Shown here: one piece after another, positions 52,762 to 61,990 of the stretch
Numbering within the stretch: position 1 is the stretch's first letter
Layout: each line of letters begins with the position of its first letter
Source: Chitinophagales bacterium
Lineage (GTDB): Bacteria; Bacteroidota; Bacteroidia; Chitinophagales; LD1
Reading direction: 5' to 3'
DNA: 64,000 nt
Assembly (NCBI GenBank): GCA_019638515.1
Contig: JAHBTS010000003.1
Location: 186,001-250,000, forward strand
Notes under the pieces: model-generated
Told to the model about the DNA's origin: nothing
Seen by the model: the letters and a program-made list of their open reading frames with translations, nothing else
Database searches by the model: none
Program-made: the position numbers and the translations under genes

Positions 52762-54558
52762 ATGAAAAAAATTCTTCTTGCAATGGCAACCTTTTTTACG
52801 GTTGCTGCCAATTCGCAAACCTTAGTTGTGGTGCACAACTCACCAGACCCTACTGCTGCGGTAGTAGATGTTTGGGTTAACGTACCATCTTTGGGTGTAA
52901 ACCAAAAGGTAATTGCAAATTTTCCATTTAGAAACTACTTTGTTTACTCTGTACCCACACTTCCTCCCAATACAGCTGTAAATGTTCAAGTAAAAGCTGC
53001 CAATAGTGCTGCAGCCGACCCTTCTCTGTACACTAAGAGTTTTTCAGGCGGTATTCCTTCAGGCAACTTCGTTTTAGAAGCTACCGGTCTATTGGATCCG
53101 TCATTAAAAAATGTAAATGCCAACGACAGTTTCCAAATTGCAGTACACCCTGCTCAACTAACTGCTACAGCCGGGAAGGTAAATATCGCAGTTTACAACG
53201 GTTCCCCGGATGCTGCTCCGCTAACTACCCAATCGTTTATTACCACCATTCAATCTACCAAAAGAGATACGCTTAACGACAACTTAGCGTTTGCCGGTTC
53301 TTCTAGCTACAATGAGTACTCTGTAGGTTCTAAAAGATTGCACGTGTACCCAACAGGAAGCACTGCTGCAACCCTTATGGCTAATGGCGATACCCTTAAA
53401 GCGCTTAACGGATATGCTGCACATATCTTTGCTTCAGGCTTTGTAGATACAGCAGGCACCAATGGTGGATTACCTTTCGGTTTGTTTGCTGTTACTACCA
53501 ATGCATCAACTAGTTCAAGCACCGGTTCTGGTGAACCAATGATTGCACTTCCAAAAGAAAAAATTGCAGGTGTGGTTCAAGTATATCACAACGCTGCAGA
53601 CCCAGCCGTAAAATCTGTAGATTTATATGTTGGTGGAATTAAACAAGTATTGGGTCTAAACTTCCGTGCAGGTTTCCAGTCTGCAGGTTTTATCCAAGAC
53701 TTCGATTATGTAATTGATTTACACCAAAAAGATTCTGCTTCAAGCATATTAAACACCACTTTGCGCTTTGGTACAGACAGTGTAGTAGCAGTAGTTTCCG
53801 GAGTATTAGATACCACTAAATTTTCTGCCAACCCCGATGGTGTAAGCAGAAAGTTAAACTTTTTCCTTAACCAACCTGCAAGACTTACCGCACCTGCCGG
53901 TAGTGCAAGAGTTACTTTATTCCACGGTGCTACCGATGCAGAAACTATTTCTTTAACTGCTCCGGCTTTGGGCGGTTTGGCAATTGCTACTGCAACAAAA
54001 TATGGTGAATTTAAACTTGCCGATCCACTTGGAACAGGTGTGGTTTCTACTTCTTTAGGAACTGTAGTAGTAGATGTAAAATTACCGGATAGCTCTGTTT
54101 ACAAATCGTACTTAGTGCCTCTTACTGTATTCGATGGAAAAGCTGTTACAGTTTGTACTTCAGGTTTTGTAGATTCTGCCAGCAACCAAAATGGTGCTTC
54201 ATTTAGAGTATTTGCAGGTTTGCCAAGTTCACCATTCCCACAAATTCTTTTCTTGAAAGATACTAGCTTTACTAGCAGTATTACCAATCCTGCCATTGCA
54301 GACCTATCTTTCCGCATGTTCCCAAATCCTGCTACTACCGAACTAGTTTTAGGCTTTGATGTAAAAGAAGAAAGCAATGTTTCTATCGAAATTTTAGACC
54401 TAAACGGTAAAGTTGTAAAAACAGTATTGAACGATGTATTTACTGCCGGAACTGTTTACCACACCGAAAGTGTGCGTGAACTTTCTAATGGTTTGTATTT
54501 TGCACGTGTAAGAAGCGGCAACGCCACTTCTACTTACAAGTTTAATATAGTTCGCTAA
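52762..54558 (+). CDS. T9SS type A cargo with DUF4397 domains
   Basis: 598 residues. Signal peptide 1-19. Three DUF4397-type beta domains are suggested by LVVVHNSPDPTAAVVDVWV, VVQVYHNAADPAVKSVDLYVGG and ARVTLFHGATDAETISLTA, each starting a repeat of roughly 120-230 residues with the N-S-P-D / H-A-A-D theme. The C-terminal 80 residues (FRMFPNPATTELVLGFD, IEILDLNGKVVKTV, GLYFARVRSG) are a type A sorting domain. Secreted to the surface; binding role presumed. Followed by a terminator. Confidence 0.87.
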   Translation: MKKILLAMATFFTVAANSQTLVVVHNSPDPTAAVVDVWVNVPSLGVNQKVIANFPFRNYFVYSVPTLPPNTAVNVQVKAANSAAADPSLYTKSFSGGIPSGNFVLEATGLLDPSLKNVNANDSFQIAVHPAQLTATAGKVNIAVYNGSPDAAPLTTQSFITTIQSTKRDTLNDNLAFAGSSSYNEYSVGSKRLHVYPTGSTAATLMANGDTLKALNGYAAHIFASGFVDTAGTNGGLPFGLFAVTTNASTSSSTGSGEPMIALPKEKIAGVVQVYHNAADPAVKSVDLYVGGIKQVLGLNFRAGFQSAGFIQDFDYVIDLHQKDSASSILNTTLRFGTDSVVAVVSGVLDTTKFSANPDGVSRKLNFFLNQPARLTAPAGSARVTLFHGATDAETISLTAPALGGLAIATATKYGEFKLADPLGTGVVSTSLGTVVVDVKLPDSSVYKSYLVPLTVFDGKAVTVCTSGFVDSASNQNGASFRVFAGLPSSPFPQILFLKDTSFTSSITNPAIADLSFRMFPNPATTELVLGFDVKEESNVSIEILDLNGKVVKTVLNDVFTAGTVYHTESVRELSNGLYFARVRSGNATSTYKFNIVR

Positions 54559-54583
54559 AAGCACTAAATAAGACATTGTACAA

Positions 54584-54622
54584 AAAAAGGGAAGTAAGCA
54601 ATTGCTTCCCTTTTTGTTTTTT
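54584..54622 (+). terminator. Rho-independent terminator after the DUF4397 gene
   Basis: AAAAAGGGAAG at 54584-54594 is the complement of CTTCCCTTTTT at 54605-54615, with a 10-nt loop that itself contains the self-complementary CAATTG, followed by more T residues. It lies 25 bp after the stop at 54558 and before ksgA. Confidence 0.88.
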
Positions 54623-54641
54623 ACCCATTATTGCAGCGCGA

Positions 54642-55418
54642 ATGAAAACAGATGCACTCAAAAAATCTTTAGGGCAACATTTTTTACACGATGCCGCCAT
54701 GCAGCAAAAAATTGCAGATGCAACGGGAGATTTGAGTGGTTTTTCAACCGTAGTAGAAGTAGGCCCCGGCAAAGGCGCACTCACCTTTAAAATGCTCGAA
54801 AAACAGCACCCCAACTATTGGTTGGTAGAGTTAGACAACCGCTGGGCTGCCTGGTTAAAAGAAAACACCGGCAACCATTTTCATGGTGGCGAAAAAATAT
54901 TGAATCAAGATTTTTTGCGTTTAAACTTTGAACCATTTACAGCTCCGGTGCATGTGGTGGGTAACTTTCCATACAATATTTCATCGCAAATAGTTTTTAA
55001 AGTACTGGCAGAAAAGGATAAAGCTACTGCACTTACCGGCATGTTTCAAAAAGAAGTGGCAATGCGCATTGCAGCAAAACCGGGCACTAAAGATTATGGT
55101 GTATTAAGCATTTTTACACAAGCCTACTTCGATTGCACTTACTTGTTTGATGTACCTCCCGAATGTTTTACTCCACCTCCGAAAGTAATGAGTGGCGTAA
55201 TAACCATGCACCGCCACTACCGCCCACTACTTTGCAACGAAGCCAACTTTACCAAACTGGTGAAGCAAGCCTTTACCCAGCGCAGAAAAACCTTGCGCAA
55301 CAGTATTCGGCAATACTTACCCGCAGATTATTCACACATTTCATTCTTAGATAAGCGACCCGAACAATTAAGTGTAGAAGAATTTTCGCAACTAACTAAC
55401 CAATGCTTCCCAACTTAA
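54642..55418 (+). CDS. rsmA: 16S rRNA adenine dimethyltransferase (KsgA/RsmA)
   Basis: 258 residues from the ATG at 54642 (MKTDALKKSLGQHFLHD), after the terminator. SAM-binding motif VVEVGPGKGALT and catalytic motif GNFPYNISS are present. Dimethylates two adjacent adenines in the helix-45 loop of 16S rRNA during 30S maturation. C-terminal region includes FTQRRKTLRNS. purN follows 7 bp after the stop. Identification firm. Confidence 0.97.
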   Translation: MKTDALKKSLGQHFLHDAAMQQKIADATGDLSGFSTVVEVGPGKGALTFKMLEKQHPNYWLVELDNRWAAWLKENTGNHFHGGEKILNQDFLRLNFEPFTAPVHVVGNFPYNISSQIVFKVLAEKDKATALTGMFQKEVAMRIAAKPGTKDYGVLSIFTQAYFDCTYLFDVPPECFTPPPKVMSGVITMHRHYRPLLCNEANFTKLVKQAFTQRRKTLRNSIRQYLPADYSHISFLDKRPEQLSVEEFSQLTNQCFPT

Positions 55419-55425
55419 AAACGAT

Positions 55426-55998
55426 ATGAAAAACATAGCCATTTTTGCTTCCGGTTCAGGCAGCAATGCCCAAAAAATAATAGCGCATTTCAACACCAAA
55501 AAAAGTCTGGTAGGGCAAGTAGCACTGGTTGTTTGTAATAAAGAGAATGCAGGTGTATTGCAAATTGCAGCAGCTGCACAAGTACCTTCGGCAGTAATAA
55601 CCAAAACCCAACTAAACAACGAAGATTACATGCAGGCACTACTGCAAAAACACCATATAGATTTTATTGTTTTAGCCGGATTTTTACTCCTCATTCCCGA
55701 GTTTCTAACCCGTTACTTTCATCACAAAATAGTAAACATACACCCTGCCTTATTGCCCAAATACGGAGGCAAAGGCATGTATGGTAAAAATGTGCACCAA
55801 GCCGTATGGCAAAACCGTGAAAGCCAAACAGGCATTACCATTCACTTCGCAAACGAACACTACGATGAAGGCAATATTGTTTTCCAAGCAAGCACAGAAA
55901 TAACTGCTGCCGACACTCCCGAAACCATTGCCCAAAAAGTACAACAATTGGAGCATCAACACTTCCCCGCAGTAATTGAAAAACTTTTAAAAGGTTAA
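55426..55998 (+). CDS. purN: phosphoribosylglycinamide formyltransferase
   Basis: 190 residues. Transfers formyl from 10-formyltetrahydrofolate to GAR in purine synthesis. Glycine-rich start FASGSGSNAQ and the catalytic N104, H106 (VNIHPALLPKYGGKG) and D147 (HYDEGNIVFQ) are all visible. Overall length is short but normal for Bacteroidota. 7 bp after rsmA, likely one transcript. Confidence 0.96.
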   Translation: MKNIAIFASGSGSNAQKIIAHFNTKKSLVGQVALVVCNKENAGVLQIAAAAQVPSAVITKTQLNNEDYMQALLQKHHIDFIVLAGFLLLIPEFLTRYFHHKIVNIHPALLPKYGGKGMYGKNVHQAVWQNRESQTGITIHFANEHYDEGNIVFQASTEITAADTPETIAQKVQQLEHQHFPAVIEKLLKG

Positions 55999-56002
55999 TA
56001 GT

Positions 56003-56033
56003 TTTGATGTTAAAAAATACCTGTTTATCTTCA
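56003..56033 (+). promoter_or_regulatory. putative promoter upstream of the Crp/Fnr gene
   Basis: TTTG at 56003-56006, 19-bp spacer, TATCTTCA at 56026-56033. The spacing matches TTTG-N19-TAnnTTTG and the -7 box ends TTCA just like the candidate box before tssB. The ATG is at 56050. The TTTG lies 5 bp after the purN stop codon. Confidence 0.5.
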
Positions 56034-56049
56034 CAAAGCATTAAAAAAC

Positions 56050-56763
56050 ATGGCTAATAATAAAGATCTTAATCCCGCTTGTACTACTTGCATAGCAAGA
56101 GCAAACTCTGTGTTTGGAGTACTAAGCCACGAACAATCGCACGAGTTAACACTACATAAATCGTGTGCTGTGTATAAACGCGGGCAATATATTTTTAATG
56201 AAAATGGTTTTCCCCATGCCTTGTATTGCATTAACCAAGGCAAAATAAAATTAAATACTACCGGAATTGACGGCAAAGAACAAATCCTACGATTAGCAAA
56301 AACAGGCGATGTAATTGGCTATCGTTCATTGCTTTCTAATGAACGCTACCACTGCTCTGCCGTGGCATTAGAGGATTCTTCGGTTTGTGTTATAGATCGC
56401 AATTATTTTTTAGAAGCCGTTGGCAACAATCCAAAACTACTATTTGAAGTAGTACGAAAAATTACCAACGACCTTAAGAAAGCCGAAGAGCATATTGTTT
56501 CGCTTTCGCAAAAAAATGTACGCGAGCGCATGGCCGAAGCACTGTTGTTTTTTAAAGCCACTTTTGGTTTTGCTGCCGATGGGCAAACGCTAAACGTTAC
56601 CTTCTCGCGCGAAGAAATTGCAGATTATGTTGGCACTTCTACCGAAAGCGCCATTAGGCTTCTATCAGAATTTAACCAAGATAAAATTATTGAGTTGGCA
56701 GGCAAAAAAATTAAAATCCTAAGCCTTCCCAAACTTATTAAAACCGCCAATATTGACGATTAA
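56050..56763 (+). CDS. Crp/Fnr family transcriptional regulator with cysteine-rich N-terminus
   Basis: 237 residues. A cyclic-nucleotide-binding-like domain (about 20-125: YKRGQYIFNENG, LRLAKTGDVIGYRSLL) is joined by a dimerisation helix to a winged HTH (VTFSREEIADYVGTSTESAIRLLSEF, about 180-215). Cysteines lie at 11, 14 (ACTTC), 39, 60, 102 and 113; the N-terminal CxxC recalls [4Fe-4S] FNR proteins that sense oxygen, though cluster binding is unproven. Near an unknown gene and a universal stress protein on the same strand, which fits control of anaerobic or stress genes. Confidence 0.9.
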   Translation: MANNKDLNPACTTCIARANSVFGVLSHEQSHELTLHKSCAVYKRGQYIFNENGFPHALYCINQGKIKLNTTGIDGKEQILRLAKTGDVIGYRSLLSNERYHCSAVALEDSSVCVIDRNYFLEAVGNNPKLLFEVVRKITNDLKKAEEHIVSLSQKNVRERMAEALLFFKATFGFAADGQTLNVTFSREEIADYVGTSTESAIRLLSEFNQDKIIELAGKKIKILSLPKLIKTANIDD

Positions 56764-56789
56764 AACATGAGTAAAATCATGTTTCTTTT
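56763..56789 (+). terminator. weak terminator-like hairpin after the Crp/Fnr gene
   Basis: AAACATGA at 56763-56770 pairs with TCATGTTT at 56777-56784 around GTAAAA, followed by CTTTTC. All-AT stem with only two GC pairs, so termination may be partial. Confidence 0.45.
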
Positions 56790-56853
56790 CTCTATCCATC
56801 ATACTTTTAAAATGTTGGCATAAGCATATTTGCATTGTATAAAGCGATTCCAA

Positions 56854-57375
56854 ATGTGCTTACACGCCCAAACAGCTAATAACTTAATTCAACTCTTAAT
56901 GAAGGTGGTTTACCCTTCGGTGCAATATCACTTTTTAGTGGCCTCTTGGAAGAATAATACACTGCACAACGATGAAAGCAGTAGTGCTATCGAAGATCTT
57001 GTAAGCGACCTAAAAACGGAGTTTAACTCCCTTTTTAGTTACGAAACTAAATTGGTTTTTTCGGCAGTGCTGCGAACTTTTGAAGCAGAAGCAAACGCAA
57101 CGTATGTTAGTCCCAATATTACTGAGTTAATAGACCTTACACAAAAAAAGGAAAAACGTATCCAACACCTACTGCAAGACCTAAAGGCAACTATTACCAT
57201 ACAAGATAAAAACTACGAGCCATTAAAGCAATTGGTAACTGCATTTGAAATTGAATTTTTTCCGGCAAAAGAAGATTGGAACGATATGATTACCAACCGC
57301 CTTGCTACCTGTGCCTGTTTTAAAAAAACTGCCGGAGGCAATACCCAAGCAGAGCAAGGAGGCGTGCTTAACTAA
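56854..57375 (+). CDS. protein of unknown function between regulator and universal stress protein
   Basis: 173 residues from ATG 56854; no family recognised. No signal peptide. Hydrophobic-plus-charged helices dominate (SSAIEDLVSDLKTEFNSLF, KLVFSAVLRTFEAEANA, KRIQHLLQDLKATI), suggesting an all-alpha bundle; histidine, Glu and Asp positions leave a metal-binding helical bundle possible but no diagnostic motif is seen. Near the C-terminus lies LATCACFKKT with two cysteines. 37 bp upstream of the universal stress protein, thus likely co-transcribed. Confidence 0.5.
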   Translation: MCLHAQTANNLIQLLMKVVYPSVQYHFLVASWKNNTLHNDESSSAIEDLVSDLKTEFNSLFSYETKLVFSAVLRTFEAEANATYVSPNITELIDLTQKKEKRIQHLLQDLKATITIQDKNYEPLKQLVTAFEIEFFPAKEDWNDMITNRLATCACFKKTAGGNTQAEQGGVLN

Positions 57376-57411
57376 GCACATTCTTGAGTATTTTATGTAA
57401 GTTTGGCATAT

Positions 57412-57864
57412 ATGAAAAATATACTTTGCCCAATAGATTTTTCGGACTATACCGAAAGTGTTTTAGAACTTGCGGCCTCTTTGGCACAAGAAAAAAATGC
57501 CACTATTCATATTGTGTACGTATTGGCAGCTATTAACTATCACGACTTGTTGGTAGCAGACTCTTACCTTGCTTACGGAGCCGAAATAATTGCAGAAGAG
57601 CGCAAAGAGTCGCAAGAACGAATGAATAAACTAAAGGCTTCCTTTGAACAAAAATTTCCTGCGCAGCATTTCATCACTTCAATAGTAGAAACAGGAAATA
57701 CCGAAGATGGCATTTTAGAAACTGCCGAAAAAATAAATGCCGATTGCATTGTTATTGGTTCACACGGCAGAAGAGGTATAAGTCGCTTTATTATTGGCAG
57801 TGTTGCCGAAAGCATTCTGCGCGAAGCCAAATGCAATGTAATTGTGTACAAGGTGCAACAATAA
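57412..57864 (+). CDS. universal stress protein (UspA family)
   Basis: 150 residues, one UspA domain. N-terminal strand KNILCPIDFSDYTESVL and the ATP-binding motif of the G-2x-G-9x-G-S/T type are visible in IGSHGRRGISRFIIGSVAESIL. Such proteins bind ATP and are induced by starvation, hypoxia or damage. A TTG at 57403 is disfavoured. TAAGTTTG at 57398-57405, an exact TAnnTTTG, lies just 6 bp before the ATG and would give an almost leaderless mRNA; its value is doubtful. Confidence 0.92.
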   Translation: MKNILCPIDFSDYTESVLELAASLAQEKNATIHIVYVLAAINYHDLLVADSYLAYGAEIIAEERKESQERMNKLKASFEQKFPAQHFITSIVETGNTEDGILETAEKINADCIVIGSHGRRGISRFIIGSVAESILREAKCNVIVYKVQQ

Positions 57865-58116
57865 CAAGCACGCTACTTCAAAAAAGAAACTCCTATTCCA
57901 ACTTAAAAAACTTGCCTTTGCAACTTGAATCTTGCTAGGTTGTATGACTAATACCGGCTATACATAATATCGGTTTTGCAAAATAGCGGGTTAAGTGCAA
58001 AATTCAACAGTTGTGCTTTTTTCTGCAAAAACCATTTTTGCTAACGTCAGTGCAAAGTTGAAAGTGCGGCTCTTCTATTCCAACCGCCACAACCAATGGT
58101 AGAATAAGACACACGG

Positions 58117-59940
58117 CTAAAACGCCTGCAACTCTACTAACTGGCGGTAAATACCGTGGTGTGCCATTAACCCAATATGATTGCCGCGCTCTACTACCTT
58201 TCCATCTTTCATTACAATAATTTCATCGGCATATTGAATGGTAGAAAGGCGGTGTGCAATTACAATAGAAGTGCGCCCGCGCATCAATTTGTTTAAGGCC
58301 TCCTGCACCAACTTTTCAGAACTAGAATCGAGCGAAGAAGTGGCCTCATCTAAAATCAACACCGGTGGGTTTTTTAGTACCGCACGAGCAATAGTAAGGC
58401 GCTGCTTTTCACCACCGCTCAATTTACTGCCTCTATCGCCAATGTTAGTATCGTAACCATGCTCTAACTTTAGAATAAAATCGTGGGCATTTGCAATTTT
58501 GGCGGCTTCTATTACGCTTTCTTTGGTTGCACCCTCGTAGCCAAATGCAATATTATTAAACACTGTATCGTTAAACAAAATAGACTCTTGCGATACTATA
58601 CCAAATAGATTGCGCAACGAATGTAGTGTAAGGTCTTGGCTATTAACGCCATCAATTAGAATTTCGCCCCGCTGTGGATCATAAAACCTCGGAAGCAAAT
58701 CTACCAGTGTAGATTTTCCTGCTCCACTCTGCCCCACCACAGCTATCATTTTCCCCTTTTCTATACGAAGGTTTACGTGGCTTAATATTTCACTGGTGTC
58801 GAAATTATTGTAAGCAAAACTTACATCTTTCAATTCAATAGCCGTATTAAATTCATGAACAGCAACTGCATTTTCTTTCTCTTGAATGCTGTTAGGTGCA
58901 TCTAAAATTTCGTAGATGCGGTGTGAAGAAGCCAATCCTTTTTGGATATTGTAAAATGCATTTGAAAAGCTTTTTGCAGGAGGAATTAACTGCGAAAAAA
59001 TAACCATAAAGCCAATAAAAGTTTCTGCGGTAAGCATTCGGCTATCGAGCACCAATCTGCCGCCAAACCAAAGTACTGCACACACCACACAAATAGCCAA
59101 AAACTCCGTAAGTGGCGAAGATAGTTCTCTGCGCAAAGTAAGGCGGTGCGCCAACTTATAGTGCGCTTGGTTAATTGCTTTAAACTGAAATGTTTTAAAC
59201 TTTTCGGCCCCAAAAGCGTGTATAATACGCAAACCGCTAAGCGTTTCATCAATGATGGAAATAAGAAATCCAAGTTTCTCCTGCCCTTCTACCGAAGTGC
59301 GTTTAAGTTGCTTTCCAATTCTGCCAATAATTCCTCCGGTAATTAACAGCATCACAAACACAAACACAGTAAGTTGAAAACTCATTACCACCATAGCACC
59401 CAAAAACACAATAATGTTTACCGGCTCGCGAAAAAAAATCTCCAACATATTCATAATGCTGGTTTCAATCTCTTTTACATCATCGGTCATGCGGGCAATA
59501 AGGTCGCCTTTTTTCTCTTTGCTGTAATAGCCAAGCGGCAGCGATAAAATTTTACTGTACAAATCGTTGCGTATATCGCGCACCACGCCATTGCGCACCG
59601 GGCTCATTACATACACCGCCAAAAAGCGAAACAAATTCTTGAGAAAAAAGATAACCGCAGTAGCGATGCAAATAAACAGCAGCCCTTCTGTGGCGCCACT
59701 TTCCTTAATAATTGAACTGAGTTTGTACTCAAAGAGATGAATTACAAAATTAGGGCTAAAAGAAAATACAGGCGCTTCGTTTACCGGTGGAATTTTACCA
59801 AAAAGCAACTGCAAAAACGGGATAAGCATTACAATACTCACCAACGAAAAAAGCACGCTCAACAAATTGAAAACAATATTGAGCGCTACATTTAAGCGGT
59901 ATGGCAAGAGGTAGGTAAGTAATCTAAGAAACTGTTTCAC
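58117..59940 (-). CDS. ABC exporter, fused membrane and ATPase domains (MsbA-like)
   Basis: 607 residues. Six-helix type I exporter membrane domain at about 1-320, then an ATPase domain with Walker A GQSGAGKSTLV, ABC signature LSGGEKQRL, Walker B VLILDEATSSLD and the switch His in VIAHRLSTI. Homodimeric exporter of lipid-linked or other hydrophobic compounds, similar to MsbA. GTG start at 59940 (MKQFLRLL). Same strand as the OmpA-family gene upstream, with 53 bp between. Substrate uncertain. Confidence 0.92.
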   Translation of the reverse strand: MKQFLRLLTYLLPYRLNVALNIVFNLLSVLFSLVSIVMLIPFLQLLFGKIPPVNEAPVFSFSPNFVIHLFEYKLSSIIKESGATEGLLFICIATAVIFFLKNLFRFLAVYVMSPVRNGVVRDIRNDLYSKILSLPLGYYSKEKKGDLIARMTDDVKEIETSIMNMLEIFFREPVNIIVFLGAMVVMSFQLTVFVFVMLLITGGIIGRIGKQLKRTSVEGQEKLGFLISIIDETLSGLRIIHAFGAEKFKTFQFKAINQAHYKLAHRLTLRRELSSPLTEFLAICVVCAVLWFGGRLVLDSRMLTAETFIGFMVIFSQLIPPAKSFSNAFYNIQKGLASSHRIYEILDAPNSIQEKENAVAVHEFNTAIELKDVSFAYNNFDTSEILSHVNLRIEKGKMIAVVGQSGAGKSTLVDLLPRFYDPQRGEILIDGVNSQDLTLHSLRNLFGIVSQESILFNDTVFNNIAFGYEGATKESVIEAAKIANAHDFILKLEHGYDTNIGDRGSKLSGGEKQRLTIARAVLKNPPVLILDEATSSLDSSSEKLVQEALNKLMRGRTSIVIAHRLSTIQYADEIIVMKDGKVVERGNHIGLMAHHGIYRQLVELQAF

Positions 59941-59993
59941 ACTATAAATACTGCTGCAAGGTTACTATAAAACGCAAACGATTAGAAAGTATT

Positions 59994-61940
59994 TTAATCA
60001 ACTATTTTAAACTCTGTTCTGCGGTTAAGGCGATGGCAATCGCAATCGTCTTCGGCACATGCACTTATACGTTCGCAATCCTGCAAAGGCTGCCCCTCGC
60101 CATAACCTTTTGCTGTAAGGCGCTCCTCATGTATGCCGTTTTCTATTAAATAACCAACTACCGCTTCTGCCCTCTTTTGCGACAGATACAAATTGTATTC
60201 CTCTTCACCGCGCATATCGGTATGCGAAGCAATTTCTACTTTCAGCAATGGGTTTTTGCTTAGTAGTAGTACTATTTCCTGCAATGCTGTTTTAGTTTCC
60301 TCATTCAATTCAAAGCTATTGAAATCGAAATAAATATCGGCCATTCTATATGCTTTGTTGCGCAGCATTGCTTGCATCATTGCCGCAACCTGTGCGGTAT
60401 CATCGCTCGAAAATGCTTGTACATCAAATTGTTTTTCGAGGCTAAAAAAACCATCGCGGGCAAAAGAAACTTTATACGTTCCATTTTGTGGAAGCTGCTG
60501 TACCATTGCGCTTCCGCGCATGGTAAACAAAACACTATCAGCAGCATTGCGCACAATCATCAAAGCATTGTCGAGTGTATTTCCGTTTGAATCTACTGCC
60601 AATATTTTAAGCCATGGCTTTATCGATTTACTTATTTCAAACTCAAAAATATCATCGCAACAAGTTTCGCCCTTTACCGAAAAAACACCCGGCCTGTTTG
60701 ATACAAAATAACCTTTTCCTTTTTCAAAATACCTAAAAAAAGATTCGTCATAGCTGGTATTCAACGGGGCTGGAAGCGGCTTAGGCTCTGCAAATTTTCC
60801 ATTGCTGAAACGAGCATAATATACATCTAAACCACCAAGCGATGGCAAACCCGAAGAGCTAAAAAACAGCGTTCCTGTAAGCTCATCAAAAAATGGCGAT
60901 ACTTCATCGCGCGAAGTATTCACCACTTTGCCTGCGTTTTTTGCAGCACTAAATTTACCATCGGGCAGGCGCTCTGCATACCAAATATCGTATCCGCCAT
61001 AACCTCCCGGGCGATTGCTTGCAAACCAAAGCATTTCGCGTCCTTCGATGGTTTCGGCTAAAAATGGATGCGTAGAAGCATGTAAGTTGAAGTTTACTTT
61101 TTCATTGAGCTCTCGCTCGTTGGTCCATTTTCCCTCTTCTAACTTTGCACTCCACAAGGCGCAGTTTGCTTCTTGCAATTCGCCATAGCACAGCGAAAAA
61201 TACAACTCCTTGTTTTTAGCATTAAATGAAAGCGATGTAAGGTTATGGCTGCTTAAATTCAGGTCTTCAAACAGCTTTGGAGATTGAAAAGTATCGGCAT
61301 CTTTTCGGCTCATATAAAACTGCATTACAGGTTGTTTGTATCCTGTATCGGATTTCAAAAAAACCAATGTATCGGAACGAATAGAAGCATAGTATAAGTT
61401 TCCTTTCCATACGGTAGGCGAAAAGTCGCTATAGCCGGAGTTTATAGAAAGTGGCAGTTGCTTGATTTTAAAAGTATCGTCTATTGTTTTTCTACTCAAG
61501 CAACCGAAAATATCGGCAGCCGTCCATTCTTTCAACAAAGCATCTTTCCCTTTATAGCACGCCACAAAAGCATTGTATTCAGGCACGGCTTGCGTGCACC
61601 TGCCTAAGTGTTTTAACGATAGTGCTTTAAAATAAAGTGCTGTAGTGGCGCAAGCAGCATCGGCATTAGCAGCCTTGGTAAACCACCGCAATGCTTCTTT
61701 ATGGTTGCGAATTTTATGGTTTGCCAACCCCAACTGAAATAACAGCTCCACCTGCGATGAATCGCGCTTTACGGCTTCTGCGTAATAGCTTAAAGCATCG
61801 TAGTAATAAGCCTTCTTAAACTCCTTGTTGCCAACCCTTACCAACGATTTGTAACTCATACCAGGCAGCGAATCGGCAGCCGAAGCAAAGAAACTTACAC
61901 CTATAGCGAAAAGAAGAAAATAGAAGCAACGATACACCAC
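59994..61940 (-). CDS. TPR-PD40-CRD-OmpA envelope protein (PorE-like architecture)
   Basis: 648 residues. Signal peptide (FYFLLFAIGVSFFASA) without a lipobox cysteine. Domain order: TPR-type helical repeats (about 30-150), a PD40/WD40-like propeller (about 170-430, e.g. LWFASNRPGGYGGYDIWYAE and SSSGLPSLGGLDVYYARF), a carboxypeptidase-regulatory-like domain (about 435-515) and a C-terminal OmpA peptidoglycan-binding domain (IYFDFNSFELNEETK, SHTDMRGEEEYN, LSQKRAEAV, RRTEFKI). The same architecture occurs in the T9SS component PorE. GTG start at 61940. It may anchor a surface complex to peptidoglycan. Confidence 0.85.
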   Translation of the reverse strand: MVYRCFYFLLFAIGVSFFASAADSLPGMSYKSLVRVGNKEFKKAYYYDALSYYAEAVKRDSSQVELLFQLGLANHKIRNHKEALRWFTKAANADAACATTALYFKALSLKHLGRCTQAVPEYNAFVACYKGKDALLKEWTAADIFGCLSRKTIDDTFKIKQLPLSINSGYSDFSPTVWKGNLYYASIRSDTLVFLKSDTGYKQPVMQFYMSRKDADTFQSPKLFEDLNLSSHNLTSLSFNAKNKELYFSLCYGELQEANCALWSAKLEEGKWTNERELNEKVNFNLHASTHPFLAETIEGREMLWFASNRPGGYGGYDIWYAERLPDGKFSAAKNAGKVVNTSRDEVSPFFDELTGTLFFSSSGLPSLGGLDVYYARFSNGKFAEPKPLPAPLNTSYDESFFRYFEKGKGYFVSNRPGVFSVKGETCCDDIFEFEISKSIKPWLKILAVDSNGNTLDNALMIVRNAADSVLFTMRGSAMVQQLPQNGTYKVSFARDGFFSLEKQFDVQAFSSDDTAQVAAMMQAMLRNKAYRMADIYFDFNSFELNEETKTALQEIVLLLSKNPLLKVEIASHTDMRGEEEYNLYLSQKRAEAVVGYLIENGIHEERLTAKGYGEGQPLQDCERISACAEDDCDCHRLNRRTEFKIVD

Positions 61941-61990
61941 TGCAGTTGATATTAAAGTAAAATAAAAATAGAATTAGCGCTGTAATACAA

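Noticed and set aside
57865..58116. tRNA or small RNA gene in the convergent gap
   Set aside because: No cloverleaf, CCA end or strong hairpin with T-run was found by eye; only weak 4-5 bp stems.
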